This document shows positions 8,141 to 17,000 of a stretch of DNA of 64,000 nt, piece by piece. Within the stretch, counting starts at the first letter, position 1. Every line of letters begins with the position of its first letter. Where the stretch lies: the NCBI RefSeq assembly GCF_024159265.1, contig NZ_JAMYWY010000001.1, positions 6,448,001 through 6,512,000 of the forward strand, read 5' to 3'. Both the position numbers and the translations under genes were made by a program. This stretch comes from Paenibacillus sp. 1781tsa1 (GTDB taxonomy: Bacteria > Bacillota > Bacilli > Paenibacillales > Paenibacillaceae). Under the pieces are notes generated by a model that did not search any database, was not told the origin of the DNA, and saw nothing but the letters and a program-made list of their open reading frames with translations.

Positions 8141-9913
8141 TTATGCCTTCGGCAGTTGGAATGAGCTTTTCAGAGATACAACCCGGTTAAATACCGGACG
8201 ACCTGGCTCGGAATGTTTCGGATCTACACTGAAGTAACCATGACGGAAGAATTGGAATTTATCCTGAGCGTTCGCTTCCTTCATCTCTTGCTCCACATAC
8301 CCGTGAACAACCTCAAGGGAGTTCGGGTTCAGTTGATCCAGGAACGTTTTCTCCGGTTGCTCTTCCACAACCTCAGCTTCAGCCCCAGCTACGGCCGCTT
8401 CCACCTCTGCTTCCGGTGCTTCATCCAGAATCAAAGGCTCATACAGACGGAATTCAGCAGGTACCGCTTGAGTCGCTTCTACCCAGTGGATCGTACCTTT
8501 AACTTTACGGCCAGTGAAGCCACTGCCGCTCTTCGTCTCCACATCATAGGTACAATGAATCTCGGTCACATTACCTTCTGCATCCTTGATCACATCGTTG
8601 CATTTGATGAAGTATGCATGTTTCAGACGAACTTCGTTGCCAGGGAACAAACGGAAGTATTTGTTCGGTGGATTTTCCATGAAATCGTCTTGTTCAATAT
8701 AAATCTCACGAGAGAACGGAATTTGGCGATTACCCATCTCCGGGTTCTCCACATTGTTCTCTGCTTCAAGCCATTCCACTTGCCCTTCCGGGTAGTTGGT
8801 AATAACCACTTTGAGCGGGTGCAGGACAGCCATTGTGCGTGGAGCTTTCAGTTTCAAGTCCTCACGTACAAAGTGCTCCAGCGTTTGCAGATCAATAACC
8901 CCTTGGCTCTTCGAAATGCCTGTCTCAAATACGAAATCACGAATGGCTTCCGGTGTATATCCCCGGCGACGCAGACCTGAAATCGTTGGCATGCGCGGAT
9001 CATCCCATCCATCAACATGGCCTTCGTCCACTAGCAGTTTCAGCTTCCGCTTGCTGGTCACCATCTGGGACAGGTTCAGGCGGCCAAATTCGTATTGATG
9101 CGGCTTACTCTCCATCTCACATTCCGCAATAACCCAATCGTAGAACGGGCGTTGATCCTCGAACTCCAGGGAACAGAGGGAATGCGTTACACCTTCAATG
9201 GCATCTTCGAGCGGGTGAGCGAAGGCGTACATCGGATAGATGCACCATTTGTCGCCCGTGTTATGATGGTGTGCATGTGAAATCCGGTAAATCACCGGAT
9301 CACGCAGGTTGATATTCGGTGCAGACATATCGATCTTGGCACGCAGCACTTTCTCTCCGTTCTTGAATTCGCCTGCACGCATACGTGTGAACAGGTCGAG
9401 ACTCTCTTCCACCGAACGATCACGGTACGGGCTGTTCTTGCCCGGCTCCGTCAGCGTTCCGCGCATTTGACGAATTTCGTCGGCGCTTTGGTCGTCGATA
9501 TAGGCTTTACCTTTTTTAATCAACAAGACCGCACGGTTGTACATCTCATCAAAATAATCCGAGGCAAAACGTTTCTCGTTCCACTCGTATCCGAGCCATT
9601 TCACATCTTCCTGAATCGATTGAACGTACTCTACATCTTCCTTGACCGGATTCGTGTCATCAAAGCGCAGATTCGTTTTGCCGCCAAATTCGCCGCCCAG
9701 CGTAAAGTTAATCCAGATCGCCTTGGCATGGCCGATATGCAGATAACCGTTCGGTTCCGGAGGAAAACGGGTAATAACTTCCTGGACTTTCCCTGACCGG
9801 AGATCTTCGGTAATAATATTTTTGATAAAGTTAGGTGGGGTTGTACGATTGTCCACAGGTATCAAACCTTTCATGAATTGATTGGAACTTTCAGTAATTG
9901 CAACGCGTTTCAT
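8141..9913 (-). CDS. glnS: Glutaminyl-tRNA synthetase
   Basis: This is a 590-residue class I synthetase charging tRNA-Gln directly. The HIGH motif lies in PPEPNGYLHIGHAKA (residues 51-65), and the KMSKS-type motif is MVTSKRKL, the form usual for GlnRS; FDDTNP is the standard active-site loop. The C-terminal half is the two-beta-barrel anticodon-binding region. It is interrupted by an Ala/Glu-rich insertion (about residues 496-520) absent from the enterobacterial enzyme. Most Gram-positives lack GlnRS and use GluRS plus GatCAB, so the gene was probably acquired by transfer. The second methionine (residue 14) is an alternative start. No T-box leader was found upstream. Confidence 0.95.
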   Translation of the reverse strand: MKRVAITESSNQFMKGLIPVDNRTTPPNFIKNIITEDLRSGKVQEVITRFPPEPNGYLHIGHAKAIWINFTLGGEFGGKTNLRFDDTNPVKEDVEYVQSIQEDVKWLGYEWNEKRFASDYFDEMYNRAVLLIKKGKAYIDDQSADEIRQMRGTLTEPGKNSPYRDRSVEESLDLFTRMRAGEFKNGEKVLRAKIDMSAPNINLRDPVIYRISHAHHHNTGDKWCIYPMYAFAHPLEDAIEGVTHSLCSLEFEDQRPFYDWVIAECEMESKPHQYEFGRLNLSQMVTSKRKLKLLVDEGHVDGWDDPRMPTISGLRRRGYTPEAIRDFVFETGISKSQGVIDLQTLEHFVREDLKLKAPRTMAVLHPLKVVITNYPEGQVEWLEAENNVENPEMGNRQIPFSREIYIEQDDFMENPPNKYFRLFPGNEVRLKHAYFIKCNDVIKDAEGNVTEIHCTYDVETKSGSGFTGRKVKGTIHWVEATQAVPAEFRLYEPLILDEAPEAEVEAAVAGAEAEVVEEQPEKTFLDQLNPNSLEVVHGYVEQEMKEANAQDKFQFFRHGYFSVDPKHSEPGRPVFNRVVSLKSSFQLPKA

Positions 9914-10044
9914 TTAAATATACCTTTAACGGGGGAGGAGTTCAATAAAGAAGGAACCAAAGTCAGGTACAGCCGTGCATAAATAGGCCCAAAACCATTT
10001 TGACGGGTTCGCTCGAATCATGTAGCATGTTAGTAAAAGTTCGT

Positions 10045-10210
10045 GTTCAAAAAGTCTGGTTTTCAGTACCGAGAAGGTGGAATGAAGCTAGAAATGGAGT
10101 AGCGGAGCGTAGGAAAACTACGTGAGCAACGGACATTTCGGCTGAATTTCAACTTCGATGCTGATGATGCCGCTAGGCATGAGTCGTAATCAAAAGCGGA
10201 CTTTTTGAAC
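10045..10210. repeat. 166-bp element with perfect 12-bp inverted ends (MITE-like)
   Basis: It begins GTTCAAAAAGTC and ends GACTTTTTGAAC, an exact 12-bp inverted pair; the similarity continues inward for about 15 more bases. A central hairpin CGTAG/CTACG lies near 10110-10132. No ORF is present. It fills the gap between glnS and the DUF2164 gene (9914-10245), and both genes are transcribed away from it. Confidence 0.7.
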
Positions 10211-10245
10211 AACCTCTAAAAACAAATTAAAGGGAGGGTTTCCCA

Positions 10246-10503
10246 TTGAACACGCTTAAACTGACCAAAGAACAGCAGGATGAAGCCATTCGTACCATCC
10301 AGTCGTATTTCGAAGAGGAACGTGGCGAAGAACTGGGTGATCTGGCTGCTTGGGGTGTCCTCGACCTGTTCATGACACAGCTCGCTCCCTACATATATAA
10401 TCAGGCACTCCGTGACGCCCGCACAACGGTCAATCAACGCATGGCATCGATGGAAGAAGACCTGTTTGCACTGGAACAAAAGTTACCCAAGACTTCCCGT
10501 TAA
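10246..10503 (+). CDS. DUF2164 family protein
   Basis: This is an 85-residue cytosolic protein that matches DUF2164 in length and pattern: LTKEQQDEAIRTIQSYFEEE, then LGDLAAWGVLDLFMTQLAPYI, then YNQALRDA. It is all-alpha. The function of the family is not known. The start is a TTG at 10246 with GGGAGG 8 bases upstream, and no ATG fits better. It is followed by a GNAT gene 47 bases downstream and may share its transcript, ending at the hairpin at 11157. Confidence 0.85.
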   Translation: MNTLKLTKEQQDEAIRTIQSYFEEERGEELGDLAAWGVLDLFMTQLAPYIYNQALRDARTTVNQRMASMEEDLFALEQKLPKTSR

Positions 10504-10550
10504 TTCACTACAACTAAACCTATACTATATAAAGAAAGAAGGTTGCATTC

Positions 10551-11099
10551 ATGTTTACCTATTCATTGGATGAATATACCGAACTTCGGCCACTGGCCAT
10601 GGAACACACCAAACCGCTGTTCGAACTCACGGATCGTTCACGGGATCAACTGAGACATTGGTTACCGTGGGTAGATCATGTGACAGAAGTGGAACACACC
10701 TCGAACTTCATTACCAACGCGTTAAAACAAGGTGCCGAAAATGGTGGATTTACTGCTGGCGTGTGGTTAAAAGGGGATCTTGCCGGCATCATTGGTTTCC
10801 ACGAGATTAACTGGACCAACCGCTCGGTGAGCATCGGATATTGGCTTGGCAAAGGTTTTGAGGGTCAGGGCTTGATGACAAGCGCTTGTCGCGTTCTGGT
10901 TGATTATGCACTGGTCACACTGGATCTGAATCGCGTGGAGATTCGCTCGGCAACAAACAACAAACGGAGTCGCGCTATCCCTGAAAGACTCGGATTTGTT
11001 CTCGAGGGTGTCATTCGTCAGGCAGAGAAACTGCCTAAAGGTTACGTGAACCATGCGGTGTACGGCATGCTTCAGCATGAATGGGAACTTTTGCGTTAA
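10551..11099 (+). CDS. GNAT N-acetyltransferase, RimJ/RimL type
   Basis: The 182-residue protein is of the kind that acetylates ribosomal-protein N termini or small amines (B. subtilis YdaF is a close type). The acetyl-CoA-binding region reads IGYWLGKGFEGQGLMTSACR (Q/RxxGxG/A variant, about residues 96-115), followed by RVEIRSATNNKRSRAIPERLGFVLEG, the RimL hallmark. AAGG precedes the ATG. Substrate is unknown. The gene is followed by a strong terminator. Confidence 0.88.
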   Translation: MFTYSLDEYTELRPLAMEHTKPLFELTDRSRDQLRHWLPWVDHVTEVEHTSNFITNALKQGAENGGFTAGVWLKGDLAGIIGFHEINWTNRSVSIGYWLGKGFEGQGLMTSACRVLVDYALVTLDLNRVEIRSATNNKRSRAIPERLGFVLEGVIRQAEKLPKGYVNHAVYGMLQHEWELLR

Positions 11100-11156
11100 A
11101 TCGCCTACATAATGATTCGGGAGTGATCTCTCCCAACATATCGGATCAACAGGAAT

Positions 11157-11199
11157 ACCCTCTATCTCCACGGAATGTGGTGACAGAGGGTTTTTATTT
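11157..11199 (+). terminator. Rho-independent terminator after GNAT gene
   Basis: The stem ACCCTCTATCTCCAC pairs with GTGGTGACAGAGGGT and is followed by TTTTATTTATT. It lies between convergent genes. Confidence 0.9.
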
Positions 11200-11216
11200 A
11201 TTGTATCCATGAACTT

Positions 11217-12005
11217 TTAGAGGGCTCGGACCATGCCACCATCGACGATCAATGAGGTTCCGGTAATGTACGTATTGGCCCCAGATAACAGGAACACCAC
11301 CGCTTTGGCAAACTCCTCTGGTTGACCATAACGGCCGAGTGGAATCTCCTTGCGGAACTGTTCCGAGACTTCATCCTCACTGACTCCGTTCTGCTCTGCC
11401 CGTGCTGCATCCAGCTCACGAATGCGGTCTGTGGCAATACGTCCTGGCGCCACCGTGTTGATCAAAATTCCGTATGGAGCCAGCTCTTGGGATAACGTCT
11501 TCGCCAATCCAAAAACGCCGGTACGGAACGTGTTGGACAGAACCAGACCTGGAATGGGCTGCTTCACTGAAGTTGAAGCGATATTCACAATGTGTCCTCC
11601 GCTTTCTTTCATATAAGGAAGAGCACCGCGAATCAGCCTTACATAACTGAGTACATTTAATTCAAATGCACGTTCCCAATCCTCATCCGTCAGTGACTCA
11701 AATGAACCCGATGGCGGGCCACCCGAATTGTTCACCAGAATATCAATGTGCCCAAACAGCTCCGCTGTCTTGTGAATCAGAGCCTCAATGTCTTCCTTGC
11801 GAGTCACATCGGTTGCACAATATTCCACACGTCCGCCACCACCAAGCGCCAGAAGCTCCTGCTTCACTGCTGCGAGCTTTTCTTCGCTTCGGCTGGCGAG
11901 CATGACGTCAGCACCTTCTGCTGCCAATTGAGCGGCTACCGCTTTGCCCAGCCCTCGACTGGAAGCCAACACCAGCGCTTTTTTACCTTGAAGTCCCATG
12001 TCCAT
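11217..12005 (-). CDS. Atypical short-chain dehydrogenase/reductase (BKR-like)
   Basis: This is a 262-residue Rossmann-fold protein related to 3-oxoacyl-ACP reductases. The cofactor loop VLASSRGLG (residues 12-20) differs from the usual TGxxxGxG; NNSGG (92-96) and the VAPGRIATDR loop are present. The catalytic YxxxK is missing: where it should lie the sequence is GLVLSNTFRTG, so Tyr aligns with S157 and Lys with R161. This is characteristic of a known non-canonical SDR subgroup and not a sequencing error. The reaction is therefore uncertain. GGAGGAGG precedes the ATG. It lies 26 bases downstream of a GNAT gene on the same strand. Confidence 0.88.
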   Translation of the reverse strand: MDMGLQGKKALVLASSRGLGKAVAAQLAAEGADVMLASRSEEKLAAVKQELLALGGGGRVEYCATDVTRKEDIEALIHKTAELFGHIDILVNNSGGPPSGSFESLTDEDWERAFELNVLSYVRLIRGALPYMKESGGHIVNIASTSVKQPIPGLVLSNTFRTGVFGLAKTLSQELAPYGILINTVAPGRIATDRIRELDAARAEQNGVSEDEVSEQFRKEIPLGRYGQPEEFAKAVVFLLSGANTYITGTSLIVDGGMVRAL

Positions 12006-12031
12006 CGTTGTTCCTCCTCCTCAGCTAGTTT

Positions 12032-12532
12032 CTATTTGGTCTGGATAAAATAACCCATAAGAATATCGTCCACATACTTGCCTCCGATATAAAACTCGGA
12101 CACCAACCTGCCTTCCGTCACAAATCCACACTGGGTATAAAACGTAATCGCTCCCGGATTGCTGGAGAGCACACGCAGCCTGAGCTTGCGAACGCCCTGT
12201 TCAACCGCATGCTGCTTGATGGCATCCATCAAAGCTGTAGCAATGCCACAACGCCGATCATGAGGATGAACTGCAATATGAATCTCGTAGACATGACGAT
12301 TAACAGGCATTCCTGTGGCTGGCTGAAAGCCCACATAACCACATACCCGCTCTCCCTGCACCGCAATCAATTGGCTGCCTGGCGGGCAATGCTGCAGATA
12401 TTGCTGCCTGGAACGCCAATGCATCGGTGCCGGAGAGGTGTATTTGTCCCATACCAGGGTGTCCAATTCCATTAGCTGGGCTGCATCTTTAATCTCGGAT
12501 GGACGAATCGTAAATGTATGGCTGGTAAGCAT
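12032..12532 (-). CDS. GNAT N-acetyltransferase
   Basis: The 166-residue protein has a single Acetyltransf_1 domain. The acetyl-CoA loop is HPHDRRCGIATALMDAI (about residues 92-108), followed by LRLRVLSSNPGAITFYTQCGF, the beta5-alpha4 region, and the C-terminal YVDDILMGYF. The closest general resemblance is to amino-sugar or phosphinothricin-type acetyltransferases, but the substrate cannot be inferred. AAAGG precedes the ATG. It is the first gene of a two-gene unit with the SDR gene. Confidence 0.85.
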   Translation of the reverse strand: MLTSHTFTIRPSEIKDAAQLMELDTLVWDKYTSPAPMHWRSRQQYLQHCPPGSQLIAVQGERVCGYVGFQPATGMPVNRHVYEIHIAVHPHDRRCGIATALMDAIKQHAVEQGVRKLRLRVLSSNPGAITFYTQCGFVTEGRLVSEFYIGGKYVDDILMGYFIQTK

Positions 12533-12747
12533 AATGATTCAACCTTTCGTGCTATAGTGGACAACGCTGTACGTTACAACGTCGGGAAGTTAATACAGGT
12601 AAGAAACGTAGGAATACGTTGTTCGTTTGCTTTACTGTTTACATATATTCGCTCTATATATTGTAGCATAGCCTCAGCTTTGACTAAAATTCCACTCCAT
12701 GATGAACGAAATTAAATCTTTACCATTCAAAAAAATGAAATAAACAC

Positions 12748-12778
12748 TTAACCTTGCCGTAACGTCATGGTCTATACT
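12748..12778 (+). promoter_or_regulatory. MerR-type promoter with 19-bp spacer and operator dyad
   Basis: The -35 TTAACC (12748-12753) and -10 TATACT (12773-12778) are separated by 19 bp, the hallmark of MerR-activated promoters. An imperfect dyad, ACCTTGCCGTAACG then TCATGGT (12751-12771), fills the spacer. It lies 23 bp upstream of the MerR-fusion gene, so autoregulation is likely. Confidence 0.8.
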
Positions 12779-12801
12779 GTTTCGATAAGGAGGGATGCAA
12801 G

Positions 12802-13998
12802 ATGAACATCAAAGAAGCAGCAAGCAGACTTGGTATATCGGCGAGAGCGATTCGCTTTTATGAGGAAAAAGGATTAATTCTACCCGCCAAACAGTCCAGT
12901 AACAGGTATCGCACATACACTGAGAATGATATCTGGCGGCTTCAGACCATTGCTGCGCTGCGTGAGATCGGCATGTCGCTACAGGATATTACACACGCGC
13001 TCGGAGAGATCGATCAAGGGAACCAGCAGCGGCTGGAAGAATATCTGGAGCTGCAACAGGCCGTCATGTATGCCCAGTGGATTGAGCTCAAACGTATGAT
13101 GGATACAACCCAGCGCATGATTGACCTGAATCGTCAGGACGGACCGCTGGATGTCAGTCATCTGCACGATCTCGCGGACAGTGCGCGTCGCCTGCGTGAA
13201 GCGCGGCAGAACTGGCATGATCGTTGGAATTATGACACACAGGCAGCTATCCATGATCAGCGAGTGCAGACGGCGGGAAGTGCGAGTTCTGGACAATCCC
13301 ATTCAGAGGGCAGGCATCATTCGGACAACGCCTCGTCTATAAGTGATGAGCATGAAGTTCCACATCCACACCATCCTGCAGATCATTCCACGCCGAGCGA
13401 TTCCAATGACACAGTACAGTCTTCCTTTTATCTGTATCACAACTATGAGGAAGCGCTCGAACAGACAACTCATTGGGTCTCTCCCGCCCTTGGTGAGAAA
13501 GGACTCGATATTGGTACAGGCACAGGTAATCTGGCTGGGAAACTGCTACAGCAAGGCGCAGACATGACTGCAATTGACCAGTCCCGGGAGATGCTGCGCA
13601 GATGTCGTACCAAATATCCCGAGATGCGTGTGAAGCTTGGTAACTTTCTGGCTTTGCCTTTTGCAGATCAATCCTTTGACTTTGTCGTATCCAGCTTCGC
13701 CTTCCATCATCTGAGTCCAGACCAGCAACTACTGGCCTTACAGGAGATGCAGCGAGTTCTAACCTCGCGCGGACGTATCGGTCTAACCGATCTGATGTTT
13801 GTCGATGCTGCTCACCGCGAGGCATATGTCCGTGAAGCTGAATTATCAGGACACGAGGAACAACTGCGTGCCTTGCGTGAGCGTCACTTCCCTCTGCTGG
13901 ATGAGCTATGCCGCTGGCTGGAACAACAGGGTTACGTCACAAAACATGTGCGGCATAATGATCTGTTGCACACGTTGCTGGCTGTTCCGCTGCGATGA
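12802..13998 (+). CDS. MerR-family regulator fused to a SAM-dependent methyltransferase
   Basis: This is a 398-residue two-domain protein. Residues 1-70 are a MerR winged helix (IKEAASRLGISARAIRFYEEKG), followed by the dimerisation helix (about 75-110). Residues 155-205 are a low-complexity His/Ser linker (HHSDNASSISDEHEVPHPHH). Residues 210-398 are a class I methyltransferase with motif I LDIGTGTGNLAGKL (235-248) and VSSFAFHHLSPDQQ (297-309). The second domain resembles B. subtilis YrrT throughout. Its ligand may therefore be SAM or a methyl acceptor sensed by the enzyme domain, with the MerR half controlling its own promoter. AAGGAGG precedes the ATG. I know of no characterised MerR-methyltransferase fusion of this type. 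Confidence 0.92.
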   Translation: MNIKEAASRLGISARAIRFYEEKGLILPAKQSSNRYRTYTENDIWRLQTIAALREIGMSLQDITHALGEIDQGNQQRLEEYLELQQAVMYAQWIELKRMMDTTQRMIDLNRQDGPLDVSHLHDLADSARRLREARQNWHDRWNYDTQAAIHDQRVQTAGSASSGQSHSEGRHHSDNASSISDEHEVPHPHHPADHSTPSDSNDTVQSSFYLYHNYEEALEQTTHWVSPALGEKGLDIGTGTGNLAGKLLQQGADMTAIDQSREMLRRCRTKYPEMRVKLGNFLALPFADQSFDFVVSSFAFHHLSPDQQLLALQEMQRVLTSRGRIGLTDLMFVDAAHREAYVREAELSGHEEQLRALRERHFPLLDELCRWLEQQGYVTKHVRHNDLLHTLLAVPLR

Positions 13999-14018
13999 GC
14001 AATCATGAGTATATGCCA

Positions 14019-14056
14019 AAAAGGCCATCCCGCCTTGAATAAAGGAGGATGACCTT
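14019..14056 (-). terminator. Rho-independent terminator of the GH94 gene
   Basis: On the minus strand AAGGTCATCCTCCTTTA pairs with the AAGG-GGATGGCCTT region and is followed by TTTTTGGC. It lies 22 bp past the GH94 stop. Confidence 0.75.
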
Positions 14057-14077
14057 GGTGTACATCATGCTACGAAA

Positions 14078-17000
14078 TTACATATAAATATCAACAATCG
14101 TACGCTCAGTTGCACTGCGTGCTTGTCTGAACTCATCAAGCGAGATGCAGACTCCACCCTGACGGTAACGGTTTGCTGTACGCTCGGTTCGAATGTCTTT
14201 GCCGTTCACCGCTACACGGCTCACAGCACCTTCGTTCAAGTGATAGATAAACGTCACTGGCTCACCTGCATACTCGAATTCGAATTGCATGCCGTTCAGC
14301 TCAGCTGGCAATACCGGGTCAATGACCAGATCGCCGCCCTCTTGACGAATGCCAAGCGCATTGGAGATCAGCTGGTTCATGTAGATTCCAGGGCCGCTGG
14401 AGTAGATTCTCCATCCGCCTTTCACTTGTACAGTCCCTTTACGAAGCTGGTCAAAATGCTCCTGTGCCTCGTAACGCGTATTGAACTTGCCGTCGGAACT
14501 ACTGAAGTACGAGTTCGCTTGACGAATCTCCGCGTTAGGCACAACCTCTCCGATGCCAACCGGGTTGATCATCGCAAGACCATTCCACACCTGATCTGTC
14601 TTGCCGAGCTTCGCCATCGCTTCTACGTAACGGATATGGGCGTGTACATATTGCAAACCAATCTCACGTCCGAAGTTGGATGCTTGCTCTGCACGTTTGA
14701 AGTGTGTGCTTACACCGCCAGCATATTGAGCCGGACGATTCATCAGACGTACGCCATCCGGGCACAGGAACTGTTCACGGATCAATGCGTAATGTGATTC
14801 TGCTTGCTCCGCATTCAGCAATTCACCGATCATGCTGCGCGTCATTGGCAACAGGCGATATTGAATGCCTGTCTCTGTGTCCGTTGGATGAAGCATCAGC
14901 TTCGCTTGGTCGGCTTCTTCCATGTAGACAAAGCCTGGAATCACATCTGTTCCCAGCATGTAACGGTTAAAGTCCTCACGAATGCCTTGTGCGAGTACGT
15001 CAAGCCCCTTCGCAAAGTCTGCATCCTTGAATTTCAGCGCTTGCGAGAGCACATTCACGGACTGATACGTCAATGCCACCGTCCAACTGCTCACCATGTA
15101 TTGCTTCAGCTGTGCATTGGCTGGTTGGAGCGTATCATCCCAGTCGCCATCTCCGTAGGAAGACAGGAACGTATCGTGCAGGAAGTGCGAACGGATATAT
15201 TCGATCTCTTTTTTCGCGTGATCCAGTACCGTTGCCGTCTCTTCCGTGAAGCCGAAGCTATGTTTAACAGTATAAGGTACTTTCTCATCCAGGATTGCAT
15301 AATCGCGAGTCGCTGTCAGGTAATCCGCCAGAACTTTCAGCGGCCATACGATGATGTCACCATGGCTCTCTTCCTGTTGAATGGCAAAGTATTTATCAAA
15401 CATGAACCATTGCGGCCAGTTGCCATCATCTTCATATTGGTGGGTATAGACCATTTTGATGATATCGCGAACTTGCTCATATTTTTGCGTTGCCATAAAG
15501 TATTCCACCGGACCTTGGCATACATCCCGTGTACCCCATGCCGCGCCGCCGTACTGCTCCAAACCGTGAGGTACGGAGTAGTGAACCAGCATGTTGTGGG
15601 TGTACCACCAAGCCAGCGCATTCACTTTGAACAGATCCTCTGCACTCTGACCTTCTCCACGGGACAAACGGAACCCGTTCATCACACCTGCGAAGAACTC
15701 GCGATATGCCTGCACTTCCTCTTCAAACGTCAGACTTGAAACTGCTGCCGCTCCGCCATCTGCTTGACCTTCCAATACCCCTTGTACCTTCAGCGTCCAT
15801 TCAGCAGTTGCTTCCAGACTAAGCGTAACCAGCGATGCGGAACCACTGCGGATACCACTTGCCAGCAGCGTTTCGTCCCCTACATTTACAGCTGCACCGT
15901 CTACCGACATGCGATATTGAAGGTCTGGATACGTTCCTGCGCTAATCGCTTGTGGATCAGCCTTGAAGGTCAATGTATCGCCGTCCTGCGTCATATGCAG
16001 CGGATACTCGTATTCATTGACATTCATCGTAATTTGGTTCGTTACCAGGTAACGGTATGCCGTACCACTTGTGGAGCGTACGTTCATGCTTACTTCCGTC
16101 GTATGTGCACCTGTGTAATTGGTCACGATGATCGTGTCGGATTCGGTTTTGTAGATCCAGCGTGCATAGTTGAAGCCAATCTCGAACAGGGATGGCATTG
16201 TCAGCAGACGATATTGTCCGTCCATTTCCACATAGATGCGTTGTCCAGCCGTCTTCGGCACGTTCAAGGCATTGCGGGCATTACTGATCATTTTATTAAA
16301 ATTGGTGTTACCAATAACGAGCTGTGAGTTGAAAATACCGTACATATATGATGTCGTCGTAATAACCTGTGCTCCAAGTTGCACGTTGCCACCACTCATT
16401 AGAATGTGACCGTGCGGACGCTCTACGAGCAATTCTTTTGCTTTCAGAACGATATGTTCGTAGCTGCCTGTGAAGAAGGACAACAGTTCCTCGCCGCTGT
16501 GCTCTTCCTGATGACGATCAGGGAACAGAGCATGAATCTCATCTTGCGTCAGATCGAGCGTAACCAGAGGTTCACCCAGGAAGGAGGACAGTTTCACCTG
16601 TTCCAACGTGTCGCCATTTTCCACAGTCAGAGCCTGTACTTCATTCCAAGCTGCTGTAACTTCATCTCCGAATTCAAGTGCAGAGATTCCTTCTGCATGA
16701 TTAGGCTTCGCCAGTCCATAGAAGACCACCTGAGCCTCTCCGTTCAGATTCAGCAGTTCCGATTGCAATGCGGTATAGGCAAATTCATACTGATACGTCT
16801 CATTCGCCAACGTTGGGCGATTCAAGCTCTCTGGTTGATTCGTTTCCTTATACGACAGACCAAAGAATTGGAATCCATCTGTGGAATAACCGATTGCTTT
16901 CGTCAGGGAACCTTGTTGCATATACGGAAATGCACCGCCCTGAGGCTGGTTTTGACGGGAACACACCACATAACCTTTCGCTTCATCTTCAAACACCGTA

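Noticed and set aside
9914..10240. T-box leader for glnS
   Set aside because: Looked for specifier stem and TGGNACC-type antiterminator bases; none found.
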